Shown here: positions 1-8,155 of the stretch, piece after piece
Position numbering within the stretch: the first letter of the stretch is position 1
Layout: each line of letters starts with the position of its first letter
Origin: Maricaulis sp.
Lineage (GTDB): Bacteria; Pseudomonadota; Alphaproteobacteria; Caulobacterales; Maricaulaceae
NCBI RefSeq assembly: GCF_030149235.1
Contig: NZ_JASBRW010000047.1
Span: 1 to 40,935, forward strand
DNA length: 40,935 bases
Reading direction: 5' to 3'
Made by a program: the position numbers and the translations under genes
The notes under the pieces: model-generated
Databases searched by the model: none
Told to the model about the DNA's origin: nothing
Seen by the model: only the letters and a program-made list of their open reading frames with translations

Positions 1-44
1 ATCAGGCCGGAAGCGCCGGCCAGTAACGCGGAATTGATGCTCAT
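1..44 (-). CDS. flgE: Flagellar hook protein FlgE, N-terminal fragment (partial)
   Basis: Only the first 14 codons lie in the window (MSINSALLAGASGL), running off the left edge. The start is supported by an AAGGAG ribosome binding site (complement of 51-56) six bases upstream of the ATG. The short hydrophobic start followed by LLAGASGL resembles the N-terminal helix of axial flagellar proteins, and the place directly downstream of fliK and flgD on the same strand fits the hook operon order known from Caulobacter. The call rests mostly on gene order, since no diagnostic domain is visible. FlgE would polymerise into the hook, using FlgD as cap and FliK as length ruler. Confidence 0.6.
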   Translation of the reverse strand, partial: MSINSALLAGASGL

Positions 45-122
45 TGCATGCTCCTTGCGTTTAACGACAAAGGGAGCCTTCTGCTTTCAAGGTTGACCGG
101 ACCGCCCTTCTGGCGACCGGGT

Positions 123-139
123 TCAGGCCGGCGGCCTGA
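123..139. other. Hairpin between flgD and flgE
   Basis: A 7-bp perfect inverted repeat (TCAGGCC and GGCCTGA) with a 3-base loop lies just after the flgD stop. It has no T-tract on the minus strand, so it is not a convincing terminator. It could stabilise or process the mRNA between flgD and the highly expressed hook gene. This is an inference. Confidence 0.35.
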
Positions 140-144
140 GAGAA

Positions 145-819
145 TTAGACGGGGGTCTCTCCGTCTCTGAGTGAGAGTATCGAGGAGAGCGGGACGCGAA
201 TGCCGCCCATCTCAACGATGACATCGGATCCGGACAGATCCACGCCCGTCACCCTGGCCGAGGCACGGATGGTGGGCGCTAGCGTGTTGCCGTCGGCGTC
301 CGCAGCGAGAATCTCGAGCGAATAGGCGCCATCGGGCATGACGGAACCGGCGCTGTCGCGCCCGTCCCAGGTAAAGCTGTGGGTCCCGGTCGAGCTGGAG
401 CCGTCATAGCGGCCAAGCTCACGGCCGGCCGCGTCCTTGACCACGAGCGTTGTCTGGCGGCTGTCCTCTGGCAGGACGTAATCCCAGCTGGCGCTGCCAT
501 TGCTCAGCGTAGACTGATTAGTCTCGGCAACGCCGACCTTGCCGATATAGGAAACGGCAGAGTTCTGCGCGGAGGCCGCCTGGAGCAGGAGCAGGTTTTC
601 CAGATTCTGGTTCTGCTGGATTTGCTGTTCGACACTGGAGAAATCGACCAGCTGATTGACGAACTGGGTCGAGTCCAGCGGATCAAGCGGGTCCTGGTTC
701 TTCATCTGCTCGGTCAGCAGGGTGAGGAACATTTCGAAATTGTCGCCGAGGCTCGCACTCTGACTGGACAGGGCGCTATTGGAGCCGAGCGAGCCGGTGA
801 TTTGGGAAATGTCGACCAT
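145..819 (-). CDS. flgD: Flagellar hook assembly (cap) protein FlgD
   Basis: 224 aa, the usual length for FlgD. The protein caps the growing hook and helps FlgE subunits polymerise outside the cell; it is discarded when the hook is complete. The N-terminal FlgD signature is clear at about residues 28-66 (FLTLLTEQMKNQDPLDPLD followed by a TQFVNQLVDFSSVEQQ stretch). The C-terminal half carries the FlgD Ig-like/tudor region with a WDGRDSAGSVMPDGAYS core at about residues 150-168. It lies 11 bp downstream of fliK on the same strand and 100 bp upstream of the probable flgE start, so the three genes probably form one operon driven from the promoter at 3271-3285. Confidence 0.95.
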   Translation of the reverse strand: MVDISQITGSLGSNSALSSQSASLGDNFEMFLTLLTEQMKNQDPLDPLDSTQFVNQLVDFSSVEQQIQQNQNLENLLLLQAASAQNSAVSYIGKVGVAETNQSTLSNGSASWDYVLPEDSRQTTLVVKDAAGRELGRYDGSSSTGTHSFTWDGRDSAGSVMPDGAYSLEILAADADGNTLAPTIRASARVTGVDLSGSDVIVEMGGIRVPLSSILSLRDGETPV

Positions 820-830
820 GGGTTCTCGTC

Positions 831-3206
831 CTAAATCCGCATGTCCAGCCGGTCGCGTCCGCCGGCCAGGCGGAAGCCATAGGCTTCATGTTCTGCTTGG
901 GGTTCGACGGCCGTTTCGGCCAGTTCGAGATATTCGCTTTCCTGGAAGACCGGGATCATGTCCTCATCGAGCTGATCCTCGGCATCCTCCCAGTGCGTGT
1001 CGCTGCCAAGCTGGAATTCCAGCCCGTCATCGCCGACTTCCAGTCCCGCCTCGGCCAGGGCCCGCTCCAGCTCGCGCGCATTGCGCTGCATCTCGGCCAG
1101 GGTCTCCGGGCGTTCGATGGTCAGGATCGCCTGAACGCGCTGATCCGGTGACAATTCCAGCCGGACATCGACACGTCCAAGCTCAGCCGGATCCAGGCGG
1201 ATATCAAAGACCCGGGCACCATTCACAAAACGACGCTGGATCTGGGCCGCCAGATTGGTCGCGGTCTGCGGTGTGAAGCGGGCGCCGTCCGGCGTCGTGG
1301 AGCGTTCCAGGCCGGTCGGGCGGGCGTCCATGCGGTTAAGGGACAGATCCGGCTCGGCGCGCAGTCCGCTTCCGCCATCAAGCGGAAGGGGCGGCGGCAG
1401 GGTGTCGGCGGGCAAGGGCGCGGTCGTGACTGGCTTGGCCGCTGCCGAGGCGGTCGACGTGGCTGTCAGGGTGGCGCTATCGGCCGTTGATGCGGCTGTG
1501 GCAGCCGGGGCGCTGGCCGGCTTGGCGCTGGGATTGGCGGTCGCCCCGGCGCTGGTTGCGGCGGCCTTGGCGTTTTTCTGCTTCAGCTGCACGCCGGGTG
1601 CCGACGCGGGAGCCTGTTGCGGCGGTGCCGGCGTGATAGCCGGTGCGGCGGATTCAGCTGTCATGCCCGACTGGGCTTGAGCAGGCGGCATTTGAGCAGG
1701 CGCGGTCATGGTCGCGCCGGGCGCAGTCTGACCGGCGGGGCGGGGCTGAACCGGTTCCGGATTGAAGGTCACGCCCTTGGCAGCGCTCGCTGTGACGTCA
1801 GGCTTTAGATCGGCCTTTGTGCCCGTTGCATCGATTTTCGGCTTGCCCATGCTGGGGTCGGCCAGAGCAGGCCCGGTGCCTGGCAGCGGCTCCAAGGCCG
1901 GCGTCGCCGGTGCCGTCGTGTTGGGCCCCGTCGGGATGGACGGCAATCCGGTGGGCAGTGCTGAGGGTGCCGCTGGGGCCGGGGGCGTCGCTGCCGCAGC
2001 CGCTACCTCCGGCGCCGTCGGAGGCATGACGCTGGCGGCTGACACTTGCGGGTTCGCCGTTCCGGCCGGCGTTGACACATTCACCGGCTTTGACACGGCC
2101 ATTTTTACAGCGGACGTCACCTCCGCGCCGCTTGCATCGCCGGGCACGACTGCCATGGTGGGCTGTTTGCCGGGTTCCAGCGCAGCGCTGACATCGCCCT
2201 GCGGTGATGCGGGCAATGTGGTGTTCGGCGTGATTGTTGGGTCGGCCGGTGCCTGGCCACTGGCGTTCAGCGCGGCAGCGAGCGCGGCGCCATTATAGCC
2301 ATCTGCAGAAATCCGGCTGGATAGCCATTCGGCGCGCTGGTTGAAGCGGCCGGCGAGGGCGTCAGCCTGGGCTGTCTCGACTTGAGCGACCTGACCATTG
2401 GCTCGCGCGGTCTGCTCCAGGGCATCAGGGCCGAGCGTCGCAGCGGGCTGCGCCGCCGCTGTTGCCACAGGGTTCGCGTCCGTTGCGGTGACAGGTGAGC
2501 GGACCGGATTGGATACGCCTGCAGCGAGCGCCGGGCTGGATTCAACCGGGTTCGCCTGGTGCAGCGATGTTTGCGGGGGCAGGGTCAGACCGACCGGCCC
2601 CGGATTGATGGTTGGTCCGCTATCAGCCGTCATTCCCGTCACGGGCGGAGCCGAGAAGGCCGGTGCCGGTATGTTCGCACGTGTATTGATAACGGGCCGG
2701 TCAGTGGCAAGCGCCGGATTTGCATCGGTCGCCGAGCCCGCCGCCGGAGCAATGTCCTGGCCGGCATTGCGGCTTGTCTGACCTGCTGCTTTCAGCATGG
2801 CTTCTGCGCGGGCGGCCTGGTCCAGGATCGACGGCCCCGGGTTTGTGGTCGGCTGCAGCAGTGCGGTCCCGGGCGGCAGCGCGGGTGCGGTCGGCACCTG
2901 CATATTCGCCGGAGCGATCGCGGCGGCATCCACCGGTTCGGTGATCAGCAAGGCGCCGTCCGGGCTGGCTTGCGCCATATCATCAGGAGAGGGGGCGTTT
3001 TGCGTGGCCGGTGATTGCGGCTTGGGGGCAGCTTGCGCTGTGGCGGCAGTGGCTACGCTCTGCTGCTGCGGTAACAGGGAATCGAACAGCCCGGTCGGCT
3101 GACCATCTGCATTGCCCGCCGTGGTGCCGGCACCGGTCAGACCGTCGGTCGTCGTGGTGGCTGCAGACCCACTTAGAAATGTCGTACTCAACAGGCTGGC
3201 TTGCAT
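831..3206 (-). CDS. fliK: Flagellar hook-length control protein FliK
   Basis: 791 aa from the chosen start (MQASLLSTTF). FliK measures hook length during secretion and switches the export apparatus to filament-type substrates. The middle is a long Ala/Pro/Thr-rich low-complexity linker, as expected for the ruler part. The C-terminal Flg_hook domain is clear at about residues 660-760, with the hallmark IRLDPAELGRVDVRLEL and the following LERALAEAGLEV. An in-frame ATG 96 bp upstream (3302) is rejected because those codons coincide with a sigma-54 promoter at 3271-3285 and encode an atypical sequence. No strong ribosome binding site is visible before 3206. The hydrophilic, repetitive composition is normal for the family. 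Confidence 0.92.
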   Translation of the reverse strand: MQASLLSTTFLSGSAATTTTDGLTGAGTTAGNADGQPTGLFDSLLPQQQSVATAATAQAAPKPQSPATQNAPSPDDMAQASPDGALLITEPVDAAAIAPANMQVPTAPALPPGTALLQPTTNPGPSILDQAARAEAMLKAAGQTSRNAGQDIAPAAGSATDANPALATDRPVINTRANIPAPAFSAPPVTGMTADSGPTINPGPVGLTLPPQTSLHQANPVESSPALAAGVSNPVRSPVTATDANPVATAAAQPAATLGPDALEQTARANGQVAQVETAQADALAGRFNQRAEWLSSRISADGYNGAALAAALNASGQAPADPTITPNTTLPASPQGDVSAALEPGKQPTMAVVPGDASGAEVTSAVKMAVSKPVNVSTPAGTANPQVSAASVMPPTAPEVAAAAATPPAPAAPSALPTGLPSIPTGPNTTAPATPALEPLPGTGPALADPSMGKPKIDATGTKADLKPDVTASAAKGVTFNPEPVQPRPAGQTAPGATMTAPAQMPPAQAQSGMTAESAAPAITPAPPQQAPASAPGVQLKQKNAKAAATSAGATANPSAKPASAPAATAASTADSATLTATSTASAAAKPVTTAPLPADTLPPPLPLDGGSGLRAEPDLSLNRMDARPTGLERSTTPDGARFTPQTATNLAAQIQRRFVNGARVFDIRLDPAELGRVDVRLELSPDQRVQAILTIERPETLAEMQRNARELERALAEAGLEVGDDGLEFQLGSDTHWEDAEDQLDEDMIPVFQESEYLELAETAVEPQAEHEAYGFRLAGGRDRLDMRI

Positions 3207-3270
3207 GTCGCTTCTGGTCACTCGTTTCAAACGCCCAACGCCGGGGTGGCGATGGTCCGCCTCATCATCC

Positions 3271-3285
3271 GCAAGCGTCGTGCCA
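3271..3285 (-). promoter_or_regulatory. Sigma-54 promoter of the fliK-flgD-flgE operon
   Basis: Read on the minus strand, TGGCACGACGCTTGC matches the -24/-12 consensus with exactly 10 bases between the GG and GC dinucleotides. Transcription would start near 3259, about 50 bases before the fliK ATG at 3206. Sigma-54 promoters are established for the hook genes of Caulobacter. It agrees with the flgK promoter on the other strand at 12 of 15 positions. Confidence 0.85.
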
Positions 3286-3319
3286 TTCAGAAAATCACAC
3301 AACCAATTGAAAATATGTG

Positions 3320-3334
3320 TTAATTTCGTGGTAA
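3320..3334. promoter_or_regulatory. CtrA-like box, one mismatch
   Basis: TTAATTTCGTGGTAA matches the CtrA pattern TTAA-N7-TTAA with one substitution (GTAA in the second half) and is followed by C, as in the extended consensus. It lies about 60 bp upstream of the predicted fliK transcription start. CtrA controls early flagellar genes in Caulobacterales. A single near-match in an AT-rich spot is weak evidence. Confidence 0.3.
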
Positions 3335-3477
3335 CACCTGTAAATTCCGGGCTGGCCCGGCGCTTTCTGCCGCCTGCTAGGCCGATGCTGCCGGGTTCCG
3401 GGGTGGGCAGAGCGAGACGGCATCCGGCGGTGGCATTTTCACCGATCCGGGACCTGAATCCGGGAGTGGCGCGAAAC

Positions 3478-3492
3478 TGGCCCGCCGATTGC
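3478..3492 (+). promoter_or_regulatory. Sigma-54 promoter of flgK-flgL
   Basis: TGGCCCGCCGATTGC has the -24 GG and -12 GC spaced by exactly 10 bases and the TGGCCC form seen in Caulobacter flagellar promoters. The predicted start is near 3504, leaving a leader of about 195 bases before the flgK ATG. A second look-alike at 3594-3608 (TGGCACCTTGTTGCT) has only 9 bases between the elements. Confidence 0.75.
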
Positions 3493-3698
3493 GATGTTAA
3501 TCATACGGCGCGCACACGGTCGTGCCCTGTACGGATTTGAAAGCGCATGAAAGACAACGCGAAAACAGTTACTTGTCAGCATTCTGAGCGCCTTGGCACC
3601 TTGTTGCTGAGTGCGCTCGATGTGGGCAAGGCTTGCCGGTCCGGCGGCATTATTCGCCGGCCTACGCGTGAAATTATGCGCAATGAAGGGAGCTCGCC

Positions 3699-5837
3699 AT
3701 GTCGCTGAGCGGTGTCCTTGGGAATGCCCTGACGGGTCTGAATGCGAGCCAGGTGGGTCTGCGTTCGGCCTCCAACAACGTCGCCAACGTCAATACGCCC
3801 GGCTACGCCCGCACGACGCCGAACCTGGTCTCGCGCAATGTCGGCGGGACCGCGATGGGCGTCGAGATCCAGGGCGTCACCCGTATCGCCGATAAATTTC
3901 TCCAGGCCGCATCAATCAATGCGATCAGCGATGAGGGGCGCGCCAGCGCCCTGGCGACCGCACTGGACCGCGTGCAAGCCCAGTTCGGTGGTTTGGATGA
4001 CCCCGGTTCCATGTTCGCACGCATGAACAAGGTGTTCGACAGCCTGTCGCAGGCCAGCGTGGACCCGTCCCTGTCTGTCGCACGCCTGTCTGCCGCGGCT
4101 GATATCGACAGCTTCTTTGACGAGACCACGCGTCTGTCGATCGAGATCAAGCAGCAGCGACAGGAAGCAGACGCCCGTATCAATTCCAATGTTCAGCGGG
4201 TGAACGAGATCCTTGGCGAGCTGTTCGAGCTCAATACCAGCGTGCAGAACCTGGCCTCAGGCGGCGGTGACAATTCCGGTGCTGCCAATCGCCAGTCCGA
4301 GCTTCTCGACGAGCTGGCCAGTATCATGGATATCCGCGCGACCACCCAGCCCGATGGCCGGGTCGTGGTGCGGACCGAAGACGGCGTGTTGTTGATGGAC
4401 AATTTCGCCATGAACATCACCTATCAGCCGGCGGGGACCGGCGCGTTCAAGACCAGCTATGGCAGTATCTCTGCGGTGCCGCCGAACGGGGTGCCCGTTG
4501 AGCTGAACAGTCACATCATGGGCGGTGAGCTGCGCGGGCTGATGGAGCTGCGCGATGTCCAGTTGCCGCAGATGGCGGAAGAGCTGGCCGAGCTTACGGC
4601 CGGCTTTGCTGACACGCTGAATGCAGCCCACAATAATTCGTCGGCCTATCCGGCCCCTCAGATCCTGACGGGTGGAAATACCGGCTGGGATGTGAATGAC
4701 TATCACTATTTCACCGGTCAGATGACGATCGGCGTCAGCGATGCGACTGGCGTGCTGGTCTCGCGTGTGGATGTGGACTTCGATGCGGCGACCCTTTCGG
4801 TCGATGGTGGCGCAGCGGTCGGGATCGGCAATACGATCGGCACCCTGTCGACGGCGATCGATGCCGCGCTGGGTGCCAATGGCTCGATGAGCTTTTCCAA
4901 TGGCGTGATGACGTTGCAGGCCGATGTCGCCGGTAATGGCGTGTCCATCCTGCAGGACCCGGCCAACCCGTCCGACCGTGGCGGTCGCGGCTTCTCGCAC
5001 TTCTTTGGTCTCAACGACATTGTTCGCTCTGAGCGGCCCTATTTCTTCGAGACCGGCGTCAATGGTTCGCGGCCGCACCTGTTCTCGGCCGGTGAGTCCG
5101 TGACCTATGAAGTCAAGACGGCGAGCGGCGGTTCCGTGGCCTCGGTGAATGTCCCGATCGTCGCCGGCCAGTCCTTCAACGACCTCATCACCGCGATCAA
5201 CGACCCGGCGAACGGTGTCGGCCGCTATGTCACACTGTCGCTGGATGCCCAGGGCCGCCTGATCCAGACGCCGGTCTCGGGTTTCGAGAATTTTGATGTC
5301 AACCTGTCCGGCGATACCACGGCGCGGACCAGTTCCGGCCTGTCTTTCTCCGAGCTGTTCGGCGTGGGGCTGGATGCCCGTGCCGGCCGGGCCGAGATTT
5401 TCTCGGTCGACACCGCGATCCGGGCCAATTCTGACCTGCTGGCCCTGGGCCAGCTGGATATTGATGCGGCGACGGTGGCCGGTGATGTCGTGCTGAGTTC
5501 GGGTGATAATCGCGGCGGTATTCTGCTGCAGCAGTCGCTGGGCGAAACCCGGACCTTCAATGCGGCCGGCTCCCTGGCCCAGTCCAACGCCAATCTCAAT
5601 GATTATGCCGCCCGCTTCGCCGGCATGGTCGGCTCGCGTGCTGCGCGGGCCGAAAGCGAAGCTGAAAGTGCCAGTGTTCTGATGGAGACAGCGGCCCAGA
5701 AACGGGCCGATGTCGAGGGGGTCAATCTCGATGAGGAACTGGCGTCGATGACCATGTATCAGCAGTCCTACAATGCCTCGGCGCGCATGCTCCAGGCGGC
5801 GAAGGAAATGGCCGATACGCTGATGAACATGCTCTAG
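3699..5837 (+). CDS. flgK: Flagellar hook-associated protein 1, FlgK
   Basis: 712 aa. FlgK forms the first hook-filament junction ring between FlgE and the filament. The N-terminal flagellar rod/hook helix is clear (LNASQVGLRSASNNVANVNT followed by PGY at about residues 14-37), and the C-terminus ends with the coiled-coil heptads shared by axial proteins (MTMYQQSYNASARMLQAAKE). The central several hundred residues are the variable exposed part, longer than in enteric FlgK (about 550 aa). The start is set by GAAGGGAG about 6 bases upstream. flgL follows 14 bases after the stop, so the two junction proteins are co-transcribed, in line with their assembly in sequence. Confidence 0.95.
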   Translation: MSLSGVLGNALTGLNASQVGLRSASNNVANVNTPGYARTTPNLVSRNVGGTAMGVEIQGVTRIADKFLQAASINAISDEGRASALATALDRVQAQFGGLDDPGSMFARMNKVFDSLSQASVDPSLSVARLSAAADIDSFFDETTRLSIEIKQQRQEADARINSNVQRVNEILGELFELNTSVQNLASGGGDNSGAANRQSELLDELASIMDIRATTQPDGRVVVRTEDGVLLMDNFAMNITYQPAGTGAFKTSYGSISAVPPNGVPVELNSHIMGGELRGLMELRDVQLPQMAEELAELTAGFADTLNAAHNNSSAYPAPQILTGGNTGWDVNDYHYFTGQMTIGVSDATGVLVSRVDVDFDAATLSVDGGAAVGIGNTIGTLSTAIDAALGANGSMSFSNGVMTLQADVAGNGVSILQDPANPSDRGGRGFSHFFGLNDIVRSERPYFFETGVNGSRPHLFSAGESVTYEVKTASGGSVASVNVPIVAGQSFNDLITAINDPANGVGRYVTLSLDAQGRLIQTPVSGFENFDVNLSGDTTARTSSGLSFSELFGVGLDARAGRAEIFSVDTAIRANSDLLALGQLDIDAATVAGDVVLSSGDNRGGILLQQSLGETRTFNAAGSLAQSNANLNDYAARFAGMVGSRAARAESEAESASVLMETAAQKRADVEGVNLDEELASMTMYQQSYNASARMLQAAKEMADTLMNML

Positions 5838-5851
5838 GAGGCTTTTGACCC

Positions 5852-6766
5852 ATGGCCCGTATTTCAACCTTTGCTGCGTCGCAGACCGCCCTGATGGATC
5901 TGATGAAAGCGCAGCGCAGCGTGTTCGAAACGCAAAAAGAGCTGATCACCGGCAAGAAGGCGACCGATCTCAAGGGGGTGGGCCAGGAGGCCGAGACGCT
6001 GAGCGCCACCCGCGCGGCGCTGGCTCGTTCCAAGGCCTACGAGCAGGCCGGCGTCCGCGCCCAGGCCCGGCTTGAGGCCCAGGACACCGCCTTGAATCGT
6101 CTCAATGATGCGGCGACGGATCTGCGCATGGCGCTGACCACCAAGGACGGCAATTACATGATGCACGAGGTCCGCGAGATCTTTAACAGCGTCGTCAACA
6201 CCCTCAATACGCGCCATTCCGGGGCCTTCATCTTTGGCGGCACGCGGTCTGATATCGCGCCGGTCAATGTCGCTTCGCTCAATGACCTGCTCCCACTGGG
6301 CAGCGCCGCCGAGGTCTTCGAGAATAATCAGCGCCGCCCGGCGGCTCAGCTGGACCAGCAGATCTCGGTCGATGTCGGCATGTTGGCCGACGAGGTTGCA
6401 GGTCCGCTGATGGACGCCTTCAAGCGCATTGTCGATTTCGAAAACGGAGTCAACGGCCCCTTCGTGCAGCCGATGACCGATGTGCAGCAGACCTTCGTGA
6501 CCACCGAGGTCGGCAACGTCATCGCGGCGATCGACAATATCATCAACAAGACCGGTGAGGCCGGGTCGTCCCAGGCGCATGTCGAAACCCTGATCTCCAG
6601 CCACCAGGATCGACAGGGCTTCCTCGAGCGTTTCATCGGCGACATGGAGGATGTCGACATGGCCGACGCGGCGACCCGCTTCCAGCAGGCCCAGACGGCC
6701 CTGGATGTCTCGGCGCGAACCTTCTCCTCGCTGAGCCAGGTCTCGCTGCTGAACTTCCTGCGATAA
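5852..6766 (+). CDS. flgL: Flagellar hook-associated protein 3, FlgL
   Basis: 304 aa. FlgL forms the second junction ring, directly below the filament. The N-terminus is flagellin-like (ISTFAASQTALMDLMKAQRS) and the C-terminus ends in the helical flagellin_C type segment (FQQAQTALDVSARTFSSLSQ, then SLLNFLR). A consensus AGGAGG overlaps the flgK stop and sits 10 bases upstream of the ATG. The gene is the last of the flgK-flgL unit; the only structure after it is a short hairpin at 6795-6809 without a clear T-tail. Confidence 0.93.
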   Translation: MARISTFAASQTALMDLMKAQRSVFETQKELITGKKATDLKGVGQEAETLSATRAALARSKAYEQAGVRAQARLEAQDTALNRLNDAATDLRMALTTKDGNYMMHEVREIFNSVVNTLNTRHSGAFIFGGTRSDIAPVNVASLNDLLPLGSAAEVFENNQRRPAAQLDQQISVDVGMLADEVAGPLMDAFKRIVDFENGVNGPFVQPMTDVQQTFVTTEVGNVIAAIDNIINKTGEAGSSQAHVETLISSHQDRQGFLERFIGDMEDVDMADAATRFQQAQTALDVSARTFSSLSQVSLLNFLR

Positions 6767-6794
6767 TTGGCGGGCGGTCCGAATTCGCTAGTCT

Positions 6795-6809
6795 GGCGTT
6801 TTTAACGCC
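6795..6809. terminator. Weak hairpin downstream of flgL
   Basis: GGCGTT and AACGCC form a 6-bp stem with a TTT loop, 28 bases after the flgL stop. No T-tract follows on either strand, so it is at best a weak terminator or an mRNA end stabiliser. Confidence 0.3.
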
Positions 6810-6919
6810 CCGACGGCATGCTCATCCCACCGCAAATTTGCCGCCGCGCACTCCATCCCCTATATACCCGCCACCTTATTCACCGTTTGCTGCGGGCCTT
6901 GACCCCGCTGGAGGCGTAA

Positions 6920-8134
6920 ATGACTACTTCCGCGACCGGCGGCGCCATTGCGTCTGTCGATGCTCTGCTTTCCGATCTCAACCTGTCCGGCGATCCGCTC
7001 GGTCTTGGCGGCAAACCTGGCGATCATCGTGTCGTTGTGGCCATGTCCGGCGGGGTCGACAGTTCTGTCACCGCGGCGCTCTTGCACCATCTTGGCTATG
7101 ACGTGGTCGGCGTGACGCTGCAGCTCTACGACCATGGTGCGGCGATCCAGAAGAAGGGTGCCTGCTGCGCCGGTCAGGACATTTACGACGCCAAGCGCGT
7201 CGCGGAGGAGTGCGGCTTTCCGCACTATGTGCTCGATTATGAGAGTCGGTTCCGCGAAGCCGTGATCGAGGAATTCGCGGACACCTATCTGGCCGGCTAT
7301 ACGCCCATTCCCTGTGTGCGCTGCAATCAGACGGTCAAATTTGCTGATCTGTTGGAGACCGCGAAACAGCTCGGTGCCGAGTGCATGGCGACGGGGCATT
7401 ACATCCAGCGCGTCATGGGCGAGCAGGGGCCAGAGCTGCGCCGGGCGGCGGATCAGGGCAAGGACCAGTCCTATTTCCTGTTCGCCACGACGGAAGAACA
7501 GCTCGACTTCCTGCGCTTCCCGCTGGGACATCTCAACAAGGACCAGACCCGGCAGCTGGCCGAGGCCTTTGGCCTGATCGTGGCCGACAAGCCGGACAGC
7601 CAGGATATCTGTTTCGTGCCCAATGGCCGCTATGTCGACATTGTCGAGAAAGTCCGGCCCGGCGCGTCGCGCCCGGGCGAGATTGTGCATGTTGATGGCC
7701 GGGTGTTGGGCCGCCATGAAGGCGTGATCCGCTATACGGTCGGCCAGCGCCGGGGGCTGGGCATTGCTGCGGGTGACCCGCTCTATGTCGTGCGGCTCGA
7801 TGCGGAGAATGCGCAGGTCGTGGTCGGTCCGCGCGAAGCACTCGAGGTCGATACGATCCGCCTGAATGACGTCAACTGGCTGGGCGACGAAGACCTCGCC
7901 GATGGCGCCCCCGTGCGCGTCAAGGTCCGCTCGACCCGGCCGCCTGTTCCCGCCGCACTGTCAGTTGATGGCGACACGGTCGGTGTCGTGCTGGCTGAAG
8001 GCGAGGAGGGTGTCGCGCCGGGCCAGGCCTGTGTCTTCTACTCCACCGATAATGAGGACCGCGTCCTCGGTGGGGGCTGGATCGCGGCCACTGGCGGAAA
8101 GGCGAGCGGGTCCGGCGTGCGGCTTATCGGCTAG
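6920..8134 (+). CDS. mnmA: tRNA-specific 2-thiouridylase MnmA
   Basis: 404 aa. It adds sulfur to U34 of tRNAs for Lys, Glu and Gln, after ATP-dependent adenylation of the base, in the cytosol. The ATP-binding PP-loop is SGGVDSS at 43-49. The two catalytic cysteines are visible: C135 in VRCNQTVKF and C231 in DSQDICFVP. The KDQSYFLF segment at 181-188 and the C-terminal beta-barrel region are typical. About 30 residues precede the conserved core, a longer N-terminus than in E. coli. The start has a GGAGG motif 5 bases upstream. It stands alone between the flagellar block and an unrelated secreted protein. Confidence 0.96.
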   Translation: MTTSATGGAIASVDALLSDLNLSGDPLGLGGKPGDHRVVVAMSGGVDSSVTAALLHHLGYDVVGVTLQLYDHGAAIQKKGACCAGQDIYDAKRVAEECGFPHYVLDYESRFREAVIEEFADTYLAGYTPIPCVRCNQTVKFADLLETAKQLGAECMATGHYIQRVMGEQGPELRRAADQGKDQSYFLFATTEEQLDFLRFPLGHLNKDQTRQLAEAFGLIVADKPDSQDICFVPNGRYVDIVEKVRPGASRPGEIVHVDGRVLGRHEGVIRYTVGQRRGLGIAAGDPLYVVRLDAENAQVVVGPREALEVDTIRLNDVNWLGDEDLADGAPVRVKVRSTRPPVPAALSVDGDTVGVVLAEGEEGVAPGQACVFYSTDNEDRVLGGGWIAATGGKASGSGVRLIG

Positions 8135-8155
8135 CGCGTCCGGTCTCGCGGCCCT

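Larger units (their letters stand above)
3207..3698. other. Divergent flagellar control region (fliK operon / flgK)
   Basis: This 492-bp stretch has no convincing gene. It holds two outward-facing sigma-54 type promoters (3271-3285 minus, 3478-3492 plus), a near-consensus CtrA-like site (3320-3334), two direct copies of ATCCGGGA 13 bp apart (3445-3452 and 3458-3465) that could be activator sites, and small inverted repeats in the flgK leader (3625-3637 and 3641-3660). The arrangement fits an enhancer shared by two sigma-54 promoters, as for FlbD-controlled flagellar genes of Caulobacter. Confidence 0.6.

Noticed and set aside
3594-3608. TGGCACCTTGTTGCT as a flgK sigma-54 promoter
   Set aside because: Only 9 bases separate GG and GC; sigma-54 spacing is strict, and a site with correct spacing lies at 3478-3492.
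4257-5867. 536-codon reading frame antisense to flgK
   Set aside because: His/Arg/Gln/Ile-rich composition typical of the antisense frame of a GC-rich gene; flgK is unambiguous.
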